Shown: in pieces, positions 25,011 to 32,594 of the stretch
Layout of the letters: the number at the start of each line of letters is the position of its first letter
Numbering within the stretch: position 1 is the first letter of the stretch
Assembly: GCA_028868975.1 (NCBI GenBank)
Contig: JAGWTM010000008.1
Location: forward strand, 1 to 38,690
Direction: 5' to 3'
From: Actinomycetales bacterium
GTDB taxonomy: Bacteria; Actinomycetota; Actinomycetes; Actinomycetales; Microbacteriaceae
Length of the DNA: 38,690 nt
Made by a program: the position numbers and the translations under genes
Notes under the pieces: generated by a model
Seen by the model: the letters and a program-made list of their open reading frames with translations, nothing else
Told to the model about the DNA's origin: nothing
Database searches by the model: none

Positions 25011-25045
25011 CTTGCTCCCCCATTAGGTTCGATGCGACCCGCCGA

Positions 25046-26071
25046 CTATTTAGCGTCGGTGGCTCCGAGAATGTCGATAACGAAAATAAGAGTCGAATTC
25101 GCAGGAATCTGCTGCTGAGCCTGGGCCCCATAGGCCTTGTCAGGAGGGATAACCGTGATGATCTGCGATCCGATTCGCTGCCCCTTCAAGGCATCAACGA
25201 AGCCAGGGATGAGCGAAGCCGAGTCCAATTTGAATTGGGCAGGCTGGCCGTTGTCCCAGCTCGAGTCGAACTTCACCTTGGTTGACCAAACGAAACCCGT
25301 GTAGTGCACGGTAATCGCTTGACCAAGCTTTAGTGGCTCGCCGTGACCCTGGATCAGAACCGCGGTCTTTTGCGTAGTCGGTGCTTCGGTCTTCAAGAAG
25401 GTGACTCCCGGTTGGCCCGACACGGCACGGACCACCGATGGGAAACCGGCCTGCTGAGGCTGTTCTGAGCCGATAGCGCGGGGCAGATACACCTTCACGA
25501 GCTTGAAAACGAAAACAATCGCATCGGTCTTGCCAACACCTAGTTCGGTGATTCCCTTGCCGTTGTGGGCGATCTGGGCTGGAATGAACACGGCTACGGT
25601 TGAGCCTTCGCGGACACCCGAGAGGGCGTGACAGAAGTCAAGCTGCGAACCTGCTTTGATGTATTCGCTTGCCATGTCAGAGCCATCGAACTTCGAGGTC
25701 TGGAATGCTTTGTTGGTTCCGGCATTTAGGCCGATGTATTCGAGGGTTACCAGTTGATTGCCGGTGAACTTGATGCCCTTGCCCTCTGAAACCACCTTGG
25801 TTTCAATCTTGTCGGACGAAATTCCGCTAGGAATGTTGACCGTCGGCGCTCCACCGGTAACCGGAGTTACGGTGATTTTCGAAGCGGCATCCCCCGTGGT
25901 GAATTGCTCGCAAGCAGGTTTGATGGCGGCTACATCTGACTCCAGGGTTGGGGCTGAGAGAGCCGAGCAACCTGAGAGGCCAAACATTGAAATTGCGGCA
26001 GCTGCTGCGGCAAGAAATTTACGCACTGAATCGGGACCTTTACTTAGATTTTGGTTTAGTTTACTCGTCAT
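25046..26071 (-). CDS. FKBP-type peptidyl-prolyl isomerase lipoprotein
   Basis: A 341-residue secreted lipoprotein with a lipobox LSGC (C35) after an alanine-rich hydrophobic core. The C-terminal third (about 235-336) is a clear FKBP domain: VHYTGFVW, FDSSWDNGQP, LIPGFVDALKGQRIGS, VIPPDKAYGA. The middle (about 75-205) looks like a diverged second FKBP-like unit (LVTLEYIGLNAGTN, HALSGVREGS). An internal GTG at 26026 would start a protein with an ordinary short signal peptide (MRKFLAAAA), AAAGG about 10 nt upstream; the longer ATG overlaps the trmI stop by 11 bases. Both are possible. It probably folds exported proteins. The cell-surface location is inferred from the lipobox. Confidence 0.88.
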   Translation of the reverse strand: MTSKLNQNLSKGPDSVRKFLAAAAAAISMFGLSGCSALSAPTLESDVAAIKPACEQFTTGDAASKITVTPVTGGAPTVNIPSGISSDKIETKVVSEGKGIKFTGNQLVTLEYIGLNAGTNKAFQTSKFDGSDMASEYIKAGSQLDFCHALSGVREGSTVAVFIPAQIAHNGKGITELGVGKTDAIVFVFKLVKVYLPRAIGSEQPQQAGFPSVVRAVSGQPGVTFLKTEAPTTQKTAVLIQGHGEPLKLGQAITVHYTGFVWSTKVKFDSSWDNGQPAQFKLDSASLIPGFVDALKGQRIGSQIITVIPPDKAYGAQAQQQIPANSTLIFVIDILGATDAK

Positions 26072-27065
26072 CGCTGACAGAACCCTGAGCCCTCGCGTCA
26101 GCGGCCGCCGTGGCGCTGCGAATGCTCTTGCGCAATTTCTTCTCGCTAATTTTCTTTTGACCCATGTGCTCGGGATTCCAGGCGGAAAGGTCTTCGTCAG
26201 TAAATTCCGGTTTATTACGAGTCTTGAAATTCGGCATCACTGCACCCGGTGCCATTCGGCGAGCCATGACCAAAAAGGCAGTGTGCGCAATCATGCGATG
26301 TTCCGGTCGAACCGCTAGGCCTTGCAGGTGCCAGTCGCGAACCATCGATTCCCAAGCCACCGGTTCGGCAAAAAGTTCAGACTCCCTCAGAGCCTCGGTA
26401 AAACGTGAAAGCTGAGTGACAGTTGCCACATACGCAATCAGCACACCGCCCGGAACAAGCGCTTCGGCCGATTCTTCGATGCATTCCCACGGCGCAAGCA
26501 TGTCAAGAACCACTCGGTCGACACTCGCGGGCGAACATTTCTTCGGGAGCTCGTCCTGAAGATCTCCAAGGTGAATCGACCAATTCTCAGGTTTAACACC
26601 GAAGTTGGTTCGAACATTCGCCTCGGCGATTTCAGCAAATTCTGGGCGACGTTCGAAGGAGTCTAAACGTCCACTTGGGCCGATGGCGCGAAGCAAAAAC
26701 ATGCTCAGGGCACCGCTACCGACTCCCGCCTCAACCACCCGCGCGCCGGGAAAAATATCGCCATAAGTCACGATTTGTGCCGAATCTTTTGGATAAACAA
26801 TCGCGGCACCGCGAGGCATGCTCAGAACAAAGTCGGCAAGTAAAGGGCGAAATGCAAGGTACTCGATGCCCTGCTGATTCAGGATGACCGAACCTTCTGG
26901 CTGACCGATTATGTCGTCGTGCATTACATCGCCACGATGAGTCCCGTAGCGACCACCTGGACTTAGAGTGATCGTTGCTAGACGCCCCTTAGGTCCGGTC
27001 AGTTGTACGCGGTCGCCGACCCGAAAAGGACCTGTTGGAAGTGACCAGTTCTGTTCAGCGGTCAT
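26061..27065 (-). CDS. trmI: tRNA (adenine-58-N1)-methyltransferase TrmI
   Basis: A 334-residue SAM-dependent enzyme methylating A58 in the T-loop of tRNAs. The N-terminal barrel (about 10-75) and the Rossmann domain with SAM motif VVEAGVGSGALS (110-121) are clear, followed by the acidic loop SFERRPEFAEIAE and catalytic-region VVLDMLAPWE. Homologue of Rv2118c, which in mycobacteria flanks the proteasome gene cluster. The start overlaps the HAD gene by 4 bases (ATGA), and its stop is overlapped by the FKBP gene, so translation is coupled on both sides. It has a longer basic C-terminus than the core family. Confidence 0.93.
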   Translation of the reverse strand: MTAEQNWSLPTGPFRVGDRVQLTGPKGRLATITLSPGGRYGTHRGDVMHDDIIGQPEGSVILNQQGIEYLAFRPLLADFVLSMPRGAAIVYPKDSAQIVTYGDIFPGARVVEAGVGSGALSMFLLRAIGPSGRLDSFERRPEFAEIAEANVRTNFGVKPENWSIHLGDLQDELPKKCSPASVDRVVLDMLAPWECIEESAEALVPGGVLIAYVATVTQLSRFTEALRESELFAEPVAWESMVRDWHLQGLAVRPEHRMIAHTAFLVMARRMAPGAVMPNFKTRNKPEFTDEDLSAWNPEHMGQKKISEKKLRKSIRSATAAADARAQGSVSDDE

Positions 27066-27742
27066 GGGCGTTCTCCTGTGTTGAAAAATCGAACTAAGTG
27101 TGAGGCGGTGACGCCTTCAAGGGTTGGCCAGATGTGTCGTCCAGGCTTTGGAGGTAAATCCACGACGTTTGGCACGCCGATGGCTTTTGCTCCTGAGCTT
27201 TCCGCCGAGAGTAGGCCATTTAGAGAGTCTTCGATGGCTATGCAGTCTTCGATTGCAACTCCCAGTATGTCTGCAGCCTTCAGATACGGATCCGGATGCG
27301 GCTTGCCGCGCTCAACGTTGTCGCCGCCGATGACGACATCGAATGGGCCTAATGGCCCGAAGTCTGCGCCGAGTGCGTCGACAACCGACATCGCCATCCG
27401 ATTGAGCGACATGGTCACCAGCGCGGTGCGAATGCCTTGCGCTCGAAGGTCCTGCAGAAGTTCGCGTGCGCCGGGCCGCCACGGCACATGCCGGTTGAGG
27501 TGACCGACGACGTCATTGGTCAGCCGCTCGATGATTGCTTCAGGCTCCATGGAAGAGCCGATGCGTTCCTTGATGAGGAGGGTCGACTCGTAAAGGCTCA
27601 TCCCGACCAGATCGAGCCCATCTTTTTCAGACCAGTTCGCCCCGTGTTCAGCAGCTAGGTTTTTCTCACTCGAGAGCCAATAGTGCTCTGAGTCGATGAG
27701 GGTGCCATCCATATCCCAGAGAACGGCCGCGGGCTGCTGCAT
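27062..27742 (-). CDS. HAD superfamily phosphatase/phosphoglucomutase-like hydrolase
   Basis: A 226-residue HAD hydrolase with cap domain. Nucleophile motif WDMDGTLID holds D10 and acid D12; motif II is in LVTMSLN, and the late acidic motif IEDSLNGLLSAESSG supplies the Mg ligands. The substrate is a phosphorylated small molecule not identifiable here. An ATG 33 bases upstream is in frame but its extension is not protein-like; the chosen ATG has GGAGG 5 nt upstream. The TAAACT -10 10 nt upstream means the ribosome site lies at the very 5' end of the message. First gene of the long minus-strand chain. Confidence 0.88.
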   Translation of the reverse strand: MQQPAAVLWDMDGTLIDSEHYWLSSEKNLAAEHGANWSEKDGLDLVGMSLYESTLLIKERIGSSMEPEAIIERLTNDVVGHLNRHVPWRPGARELLQDLRAQGIRTALVTMSLNRMAMSVVDALGADFGPLGPFDVVIGGDNVERGKPHPDPYLKAADILGVAIEDCIAIEDSLNGLLSAESSGAKAIGVPNVVDLPPKPGRHIWPTLEGVTASHLVRFFNTGERP

Positions 27743-27752
27743 TATGCCTCCG

Positions 27753-27758
27753 AGTTTA
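27753..27758 (-). promoter_or_regulatory. -10 of the HAD-trmI-FKBP-paf-tat-helY-lnt-ppm1 chain
   Basis: Minus-strand TAAACT, 10 nt before the HAD ATG, giving at most a few leader bases. Eleven genes follow with gaps of at most 39 bases, so this may be the main promoter of the chain. Confidence 0.5.
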
Positions 27759-27788
27759 CCGCTGCCGAGTGGCAAAGTCGCCTGCCGT

Positions 27789-27794
27789 TAGGCT
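27789..27794 (+). promoter_or_regulatory. -10 of the PAC2 gene
   Basis: TAGGCT, 25 nt before the TTG start, leaving a leader of about 19 nt that includes GGAGG. Faces the HAD promoter across 30 bp. Confidence 0.5.
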
Positions 27795-27819
27795 GGTAAT
27801 TCAAGTTGGAGGAACAGTT

Positions 27820-28674
27820 TTGAGTCAATTGCAGTCTGGTCGAGTCCTGATCGTGGCCTTTGAGGGTTGGAACGATGCCGGTGAAGCTGCTAGCGGAGCA
27901 GCAAAGGTCATCGCGCGTGAACTGAACTCGGATGTTGTCGCCGCTGTGGACCCCGAGGATTACTACGACTTTCAGTTTTCTCGGCCGATGGTTTCTTTTG
28001 ATGATCAGGGCAACCGGCAGCTTGCGTGGCCGACCACCGAGTTCTACGCACCCGGAATCGATGTTGTTCAGGAACAACCGACTAAAGCTCGCGTACACGT
28101 TCTGCTAGGTGTCGAACCTTCGAGACGCTGGAAGGCTTTTGCTGCCGAGGTGCTCGAGATGGTTGAAGATCGCGAAATAGACGCCGTGGTGTTCTTAGGC
28201 GCGCTATTGGCCGACGTGCCGCACACCAGACCGATTGCCACGACAATCACCTCCCAAAATCAGGCACTGCGTGCCGAATTCGGCTACGAGAAGAGCGATT
28301 ACGAGGGTCCCGTTGGCATCCTGAGCGTTCTAGGTCTAGCGCTGGAAAGCGCAGGCATTCCCACTGTTTCGATCTGGGGTTCAGTTCCGCACTACGCGCA
28401 CACTCCCCCTGTTTCGAAGGCCTCGTTATCGCTCCTCCTTGAGGCCGAAAGGGTTCTGGGGCTTGAGTTCGGCCATGAGGCGCTTGCGCAAGAAGCCTTC
28501 GCGTGGGAGCGTGCCGTGGATGAGCTGTGCGAAGGCGACGAGGAGCTTTCAAACTACGTAAAGCAGCTCGAAGCGGCTCGGGATGAGTACGAGGCCGAGG
28601 TGGCTAATGGCGATGCGCTCGCCGCTGAGGTCGAGCGATTCCTGCGTGACAACCAGCCGCCTAAAAAGGACTAG
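27820..28674 (+). CDS. PAC2 family protein (proteasome-assembly-chaperone-like fold)
   Basis: A 284-residue actinobacterial PAC2 protein. It begins SQLQSGRVLIVAFEGWNDA, the family opening, and contains ALLADVPHTRP and SIWGSVPHYAHTPPV blocks; the C-terminal region is a helical acidic segment. The fold resembles archaeal/eukaryotic proteasome assembly chaperones, but bacterial members are not proven proteasome factors and this locus has no proteasome genes. The start is a TTG at 27820 with GGAGG 7 nt upstream; the in-frame ATG 51 bases earlier lies before the -10 and is rejected. Homologue of Rv2125. Confidence 0.9.
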   Translation: MSQLQSGRVLIVAFEGWNDAGEAASGAAKVIARELNSDVVAAVDPEDYYDFQFSRPMVSFDDQGNRQLAWPTTEFYAPGIDVVQEQPTKARVHVLLGVEPSRRWKAFAAEVLEMVEDREIDAVVFLGALLADVPHTRPIATTITSQNQALRAEFGYEKSDYEGPVGILSVLGLALESAGIPTVSIWGSVPHYAHTPPVSKASLSLLLEAERVLGLEFGHEALAQEAFAWERAVDELCEGDEELSNYVKQLEAARDEYEAEVANGDALAAEVERFLRDNQPPKKD

Positions 28675-28710
28675 AACTCTCCAAATCGGTATGCGCTAGC
28701 CGACTCAGCG

Positions 28711-29541
28711 CTAAGGCTGGAGGGTGCCCGAGGTCAGCAATCCCAAGATTGTTGCGCCGAGAACCACTCGGTACAGCACGAACGGCATGAATGAACCGCG
28801 GCTCAAGTACTTCAGGAAGCCAGCGATGACCGCGTAACCAACGACGAAGGACACAACCGTGCCGACACCCGTGGCAAGCAGCAGGTCGCTTTTGAGGTCG
28901 CCAACAGACTTGGCAAATTCGTAAAGGCCACTGGCCAACACCGCCGGAATCGCCAACAGGAAGCTGTATCGAGCGGCTGCTTCTCTGGTGTAACCGAGGA
29001 GTAAGCCAACAGTAATAGTGCCGCCGCTTCGCGAGACACCCGGAATAACGGCCAATGCCTGACCGAGACCAAACATAACTCCGTCTCGATAACCAAGTTC
29101 TTCGATCGGTTTCGCCCTGCGTCCAAAAGCTTCTGCTGCGCCAAGGGCAAGGCCAAAAATAATCAGCATGGCACCGGCAACCCAGAGGCTGCGCAGTTGG
29201 TTTTCAATCAAATCCTTGAAGGCGAGCCCGACTACCACCACTGGCAATGAGCCTATGATCACTAGCCAGCCCATCTTGTAGTCGCGGTTACGCGATTCGG
29301 CTGAACGAAGCCCGGCAAACCATGAACTGCCGATTCGGATGATGTCTTTGAAGAAAAAAAGTAGCACCGCGGCTTCGGTTCCGAGCTGGATGGTTGCAAT
29401 AAAGGCGGTCAGCTCAGGCTTGCTCATGCTTCCGAGTCCGAGCAGCTGCTGAAACAGTTGCACGTGAGCGCTTGAGGAGATCGGCAAAAACTCAGTGAGA
29501 CCCTGGACGATTCCCAGGATCACGGCATCGAAGAAATTCAC
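28711..29541 (-). CDS. uppP: Undecaprenyl-diphosphatase UppP/BacA
   Basis: A 276-residue membrane phosphatase recycling undecaprenyl-PP to undecaprenyl-P, the lipid carrier for peptidoglycan. Both conserved motifs are intact: EFLPISSSAH (17-26) and PGVSRSGGT (167-175). About eight membrane helices. Start is GTG, overlapping the stop of the small acidic protein gene by 4 bases (GTGA), so the two are translationally coupled. The first 20 residues GIVQGLTEFLP are the usual N-terminus. Confidence 0.96.
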   Translation of the reverse strand: MNFFDAVILGIVQGLTEFLPISSSAHVQLFQQLLGLGSMSKPELTAFIATIQLGTEAAVLLFFFKDIIRIGSSWFAGLRSAESRNRDYKMGWLVIIGSLPVVVVGLAFKDLIENQLRSLWVAGAMLIIFGLALGAAEAFGRRAKPIEELGYRDGVMFGLGQALAVIPGVSRSGGTITVGLLLGYTREAAARYSFLLAIPAVLASGLYEFAKSVGDLKSDLLLATGVGTVVSFVVGYAVIAGFLKYLSRGSFMPFVLYRVVLGATILGLLTSGTLQP

Positions 29542-29747
29542 TCGTCAAAATCTTCCTGGACGAACGGCAGGTATTCCTCATACTTCTCGGACAGAGCTTC
29601 TTCGTAGTCCAAGAACGCATCCAGTAGGTGATCGTAAGCGGCTTCGACGTTGGAGTCTTCGGACCCGCTGCGGCTCGCCACGGCCTCAAAATGCCGTTCG
29701 AGAGCTGCTGTGAATTGGTTTAACGCTGCGCGCGGTTCTACTGCCAT
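29538..29747 (-). CDS. Uncharacterised small acidic protein, coupled to uppP
   Basis: A 69-residue protein I do not recognise: helix-forming, strongly acidic in its C-terminal half (EEALSEKYEEYLPFVQEDFDE), with no membrane helix or cysteine. Gene status rests on three observations: a TAATTT -10 6 nt before the ATG, a frame that ends by overlapping the uppP GTG (GTGA), and even composition. It could be a small regulator or partner of UppP; no function is claimed. Confidence 0.7.
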   Translation of the reverse strand: MAVEPRAALNQFTAALERHFEAVASRSGSEDSNVEAAYDHLLDAFLDYEEALSEKYEEYLPFVQEDFDE

Positions 29748-29753
29748 ACGCCC

Positions 29754-29759
29754 AAATTA
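29754..29759 (-). promoter_or_regulatory. -10 element, leaderless small acidic protein/uppP
   Basis: Minus-strand TAATTT, 6 nt before the ATG; no Shine-Dalgarno. Confidence 0.5.
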
Positions 29760-29841
29760 CATCAGGTGTCGAGATTTTGCGCGACAAATTCGGTGATTCG
29801 ATTGCCCTGGCCGGCTGGTGGCAAGTCTTGGCAAATTCTGG

Positions 29842-29847
29842 TAATGT
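29842..29847 (+). promoter_or_regulatory. Probable -10 of tRNA-Leu
   Basis: TAATGT with a weak TGGCAA at 17-nt spacing upstream; start would be about 38 nt before the mature tRNA. Confidence 0.4.
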
Positions 29848-29891
29848 AAACCCTCGTTGCTCTTGTTGCCCACAGCAAGATTCGATCACCT

Positions 29892-29977
29892 GTCCGGGTG
29901 GCGGAATGGCAGACGCGCTAGCTTGAGGTGCTAGTCCTCGTTAGAGGGTGGGGGTTCAAGTCCCCCTTCGGACACCA
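29892..29977 (+). tRNA. tRNA-Leu (anticodon GAG), CCA encoded
   Basis: A class II tRNA with a complete cloverleaf: acceptor GTCCGGG (29892-29898) pairs with TTCGGAC (29967-29973) with two G-U pairs; anticodon stem CTAGC/GCTAG with loop TTGAGGT and anticodon GAG at 29925-29927; long variable arm CCTC-GTTA-GAGG; T stem GGGGG/CCCCC with loop TTCAAGT. Discriminator A at 29974 and an encoded CCA at 29975-29977. It reads CUC/CUU leucine codons. Confidence 0.97.
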
Positions 29978-29979
29978 GC

Positions 29980-30010
29980 AAAAATCCCAGTCACGTGCTG
30001 GGATTTTTTT
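29980..30010 (+). terminator. Rho-independent terminator of tRNA-Leu
   Basis: An 11-bp perfect stem (AAAAATCCCAG / CTGGGATTTTT), 7-nt loop, ending in a seven-T run; starts 2 bases after the CCA. Confidence 0.93.
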
Positions 30011-30060
30011 GTTTCTGTCGACCCGGCTCCGCAAGAATCTTTCATGTCTGTGCTGGCGGT

Positions 30061-30066
30061 TAAACT
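30061..30066 (+). promoter_or_regulatory. -10 element, leaderless sir2/phosphatase operon
   Basis: TAAACT, 7 nt before the ATG at 30074; decides that start over upstream in-frame ATGs, one of which lies inside the tRNA gene. Confidence 0.6.
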
Positions 30067-30073
30067 TGTGGAG

Positions 30074-30910
30074 ATGTCAGAGAGAGATTCGCTCGGCGCA
30101 GCGGCCAGCTACGCGCTTGAAGCCGCAAGGGAACACCTGGTCGGCAAAAGCGTTTTCGTGCTGACGGGAGCCGGCATTTCAACCGACTCTGGAATTCCTG
30201 ATTACCGCGGTGCCGGACGAGTGGCCAAACACCCCATGACTTTCGACCTCTTCATGAGTAGCGAGCAAGCCAGAATTCGTTACTGGGCACGAAGTTTTGT
30301 CGGCTGGAGTCGCATCGCTCAGGCTCACCCCAATCGGGGTCATCTCGCAATTGCCGCCGCAGAGCGATCCGGGCGGGTTTCTCAGATTGTGACCCAGAAC
30401 GTGGATGCGCTTCACCAGGCAGCGGGAAGTAAAAACGTCATCGATTTGCACGGGCGATTGGACCGGGTCAAGTGCATGAGTTGCGGTCAGATCATCTCGC
30501 GCGCCGAGATGGATGGCATTCTCACCAAGTTGAATCCCAGTGTTTCGAAGGATGACAATTTCGAGTTCACTCCCGATGGCGATGCCGAGATTGCCGCATA
30601 CGAGGGATTCTTGATTCCAAACTGTGCCGGGTGCGGAGGCATTTTGAAGCCTGACGTGGTCTTCTTCGGTGAACAGGTTCCGGGCGCCATCGCCGAATTG
30701 GCGATGCAAAAACTCGATGAAGCGGATGCCCTGCTAGTAGCCGGCACGTCGCTGAGTGTGAATTCGGGGCTTCGGTTTGTGAAGCGAGCGAATCGAGCCT
30801 CAAAACCAGTTGTGATTGTCAATTTGGGAGCCACCAAGGGTGACCATTTAGCGCTGGCCAAGATCGAGGCCAACACCTCACTGGCCCTTGATCGGCTGCT
30901 CAATGACTGA
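30074..30910 (+). CDS. Sir2 family NAD-dependent protein deacylase
   Basis: A 278-residue sirtuin, removing acyl groups from lysines with NAD+ and releasing nicotinamide. Rossmann motif TGAGIS (31-36) with STDSGIPDYRG, TQNVD (107-111), catalytic H126 (DLHGRLD), zinc ligands C134, C137, C184 and C187, and the VAGTSLSVNSG block. The ATG is the one 7 nt after a TAAACT -10; earlier in-frame ATGs at 29948 and 30044 lie in the tRNA or upstream of the -10. It overlaps the following phosphatase gene by 8 bases, so both form an operon behind the tRNA terminator. Confidence 0.94.
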   Translation: MSERDSLGAAASYALEAAREHLVGKSVFVLTGAGISTDSGIPDYRGAGRVAKHPMTFDLFMSSEQARIRYWARSFVGWSRIAQAHPNRGHLAIAAAERSGRVSQIVTQNVDALHQAAGSKNVIDLHGRLDRVKCMSCGQIISRAEMDGILTKLNPSVSKDDNFEFTPDGDAEIAAYEGFLIPNCAGCGGILKPDVVFFGEQVPGAIAELAMQKLDEADALLVAGTSLSVNSGLRFVKRANRASKPVVIVNLGATKGDHLALAKIEANTSLALDRLLND

Positions 30911-31490
30911 CCGCACTGTTTTGGGTTTGCTCAGGCATGGTCAAACTGACTGGAACATCGATTTTCGACTTCAGGGCGTGACCGACATCCCGATGAATGA
31001 AACGGGAATAGCCCAAGCTCGAGCGGCTGCCATGCGCATCAATCGTGCAGATTGGGATGTGATCCTCACTTCGCCTCTTTCGAGAGCCAGGCAGACCGCC
31101 GAGATCGTCGCCGAGATTGCAGGGTTTGAAAAAACGGCGCTCGAGATTGAGCCGCTTCTGTTAGAGCGGAGCTTCGGCAAGGCGGAGGGCATGACACATG
31201 CCGAGTGGAAGAACAATTTTGGTGAAACGTTGGCCGATGGCGCCGAAAGCCTGAAGGATTTGGAGATTCGAACCGGCCTACTGCTCGAAACCTTGGCCAC
31301 GACCTACGCTGGCGCGCGAGTGTTGGCTGTTTCCCACGGAGCTCTCATTCGTCAAGTCTTGAGCAGCGTCAGTTTTGGAACTCTGCCACCGGCTGGCGAA
31401 AGAATTTCGAATGCCTGCCTCAACCGATTCGCTCATACCGCGGAACAAGGCTGGCATTTGGTTGAATACGCCCCGCAACCACTTTCCTAG
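30903..31490 (+). CDS. Histidine phosphatase (phosphoglycerate mutase-like)
   Basis: A 195-residue branch 1 histidine phosphatase. Catalytic RHGQTDWN (11-18) contains the phospho-accepting H12; the second histidine is in AVSHGALIRQ and the proton-donor glutamate region reads LLERSFGKAEG. Broad-specificity phosphatase or a dedicated metabolite phosphatase; which cannot be read. An ATG 15 bases upstream is in frame but the chosen ATG starts the usual TVLGLLRHGQ. It is translationally coupled to sir2. In M. tuberculosis a similar protein (Rv2135c) lies next to uppP. Convergent with the glycosyltransferase, 9 bases apart. Confidence 0.92.
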   Translation: MTDRTVLGLLRHGQTDWNIDFRLQGVTDIPMNETGIAQARAAAMRINRADWDVILTSPLSRARQTAEIVAEIAGFEKTALEIEPLLLERSFGKAEGMTHAEWKNNFGETLADGAESLKDLEIRTGLLLETLATTYAGARVLAVSHGALIRQVLSSVSFGTLPPAGERISNACLNRFAHTAEQGWHLVEYAPQPLS

Positions 31491-31499
31491 TCCTGCTTT

Positions 31500-32594
31500 C
31501 TAGTTGGCGAGTTCGCGAGCAATTCGCAGTAGCTCTCCGGCGCTGGCCTCCCAGTTAAACTTCGCGGCTTGCTTCCGGCTGAGTTCTGAGCGCCGCGTCC
31601 ATTCGGGATTTGATTCGAGTTTTTGAACTGCCGCCGCGAAAGCATCGGGCGAATCCTGATCAAAGAACAGTGCGGCATCACCGCCAATCTCTTCAAAAAT
31701 GTCGATGTTGCTGACAACCACGGGGACTCCGCGAGCCATGGATTCGACCAGAGGGATTCCAAAGCCTTCATCTTTCGAGCCGGTAACGAGAGCGATTGAT
31801 TCATCCAGCACGTCATGATATTCGGCTTCGGTAACACCATTGTGAAAGAACACGAAACCGCCGCTCGGTTGAATAAGGGCCTGCAGTTCCTGTTGGCGTT
31901 TCGGTGAAATTCGGCTCAGCAGGTGCAGTTCGTAACCCGGCAGCAGCGCCATGCCGCGTACCAACACCTCGACATTTTTGTAGTCCATGAAAGAACCCAT
32001 GTAGACCAGTTTCTGGGCACCTCGAGGTCGGTTTTTTGGAGCAGGGTGCTCATAGTCTCTCGTGAAGGAGCCCGCAGCGTTGTAAATGACCTCAATCGGT
32101 TTGCTGGTCAGTTTGTACTTCTCGATTAGTTCTCGAGAGGTTTTCGAGACTGTCGCAACTCGATCGGCTCGGTTCAGAATTAGTCGCTGCGGCCAGTAGA
32201 ACTGGTGGAAAGCCCGCCAAAGCACTCGAATAAACGGGCTGAAGTCGCTCGGCGGGGTTTTGTGACGGTAGTAGATCAAATCGTGCAGCGTCAAAACCAA
32301 CTTGTATCGACGCCCAAAGGAACCCATTGTCTGCATTGGCGAGAAAACAAATCTTGCTCCGGCCGCATTCAATTTGCGCGCGACGAAGACTTCTTCAAGC
32401 TTGGTCGGGTCGTTGATGACTAGGTAGTCACACCCTTTGGGTAGTTTCAAGAGTTGGCGCCGGTCGTGAATAAGCGCGGTGACTTTGATTCTTCGGTTTA
32501 GGGCGTCCAGCAAGCCGGCCGAGAAACGACTGATGCCATCGTGGTGATCCCATCGAATGAAACGGGCATCAAAAAAGATTCGATCAAGAGCCAT
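31500..32594 (-). CDS. Glycosyltransferase family 4 protein
   Basis: A 364-residue GT-B fold glycosyltransferase. The donor-binding C-terminal domain shows VYMGSFMDYKNVE, the SKDEGFGIPLVESMARG motif with the EX7E glutamates, and VVSNIDIFEEIGGDAALFF. N-terminal acceptor domain begins FFDARFIRWDHHDGISRF. No membrane helix. Acceptor and sugar unknown; mannosyl transfer in lipoglycan or exopolysaccharide synthesis is common for such genes. The ATG with GAGAGG 6 nt upstream is chosen over an in-frame start 27 bases earlier; it overlaps the hydrolase stop by 11 bases, so the two are probably co-translated. Confidence 0.9.
   Translation of the reverse strand: MALDRIFFDARFIRWDHHDGISRFSAGLLDALNRRIKVTALIHDRRQLLKLPKGCDYLVINDPTKLEEVFVARKLNAAGARFVFSPMQTMGSFGRRYKLVLTLHDLIYYRHKTPPSDFSPFIRVLWRAFHQFYWPQRLILNRADRVATVSKTSRELIEKYKLTSKPIEVIYNAAGSFTRDYEHPAPKNRPRGAQKLVYMGSFMDYKNVEVLVRGMALLPGYELHLLSRISPKRQQELQALIQPSGGFVFFHNGVTEAEYHDVLDESIALVTGSKDEGFGIPLVESMARGVPVVVSNIDIFEEIGGDAALFFDQDSPDAFAAAVQKLESNPEWTRRSELSRKQAAKFNWEASAGELLRIARELAN

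Noticed and set aside
27769-27819. ATG start 51 bases upstream for the PAC2 protein
   Set aside because: It lies upstream of the TAGGCT -10 and adds residues outside the family; the TTG at 27820 has a GGAGG site.
27820-28674. PAC2 protein as evidence for a proteasome
   Set aside because: Bacterial PAC2-domain proteins share the fold only; no proteasome subunit gene is in the window.
29948-30073. Longer Sir2 start inside the tRNA-Leu gene, or at 30044
   Set aside because: These starts precede the terminator or the TAAACT -10, so they would not be in the sir2 transcript.
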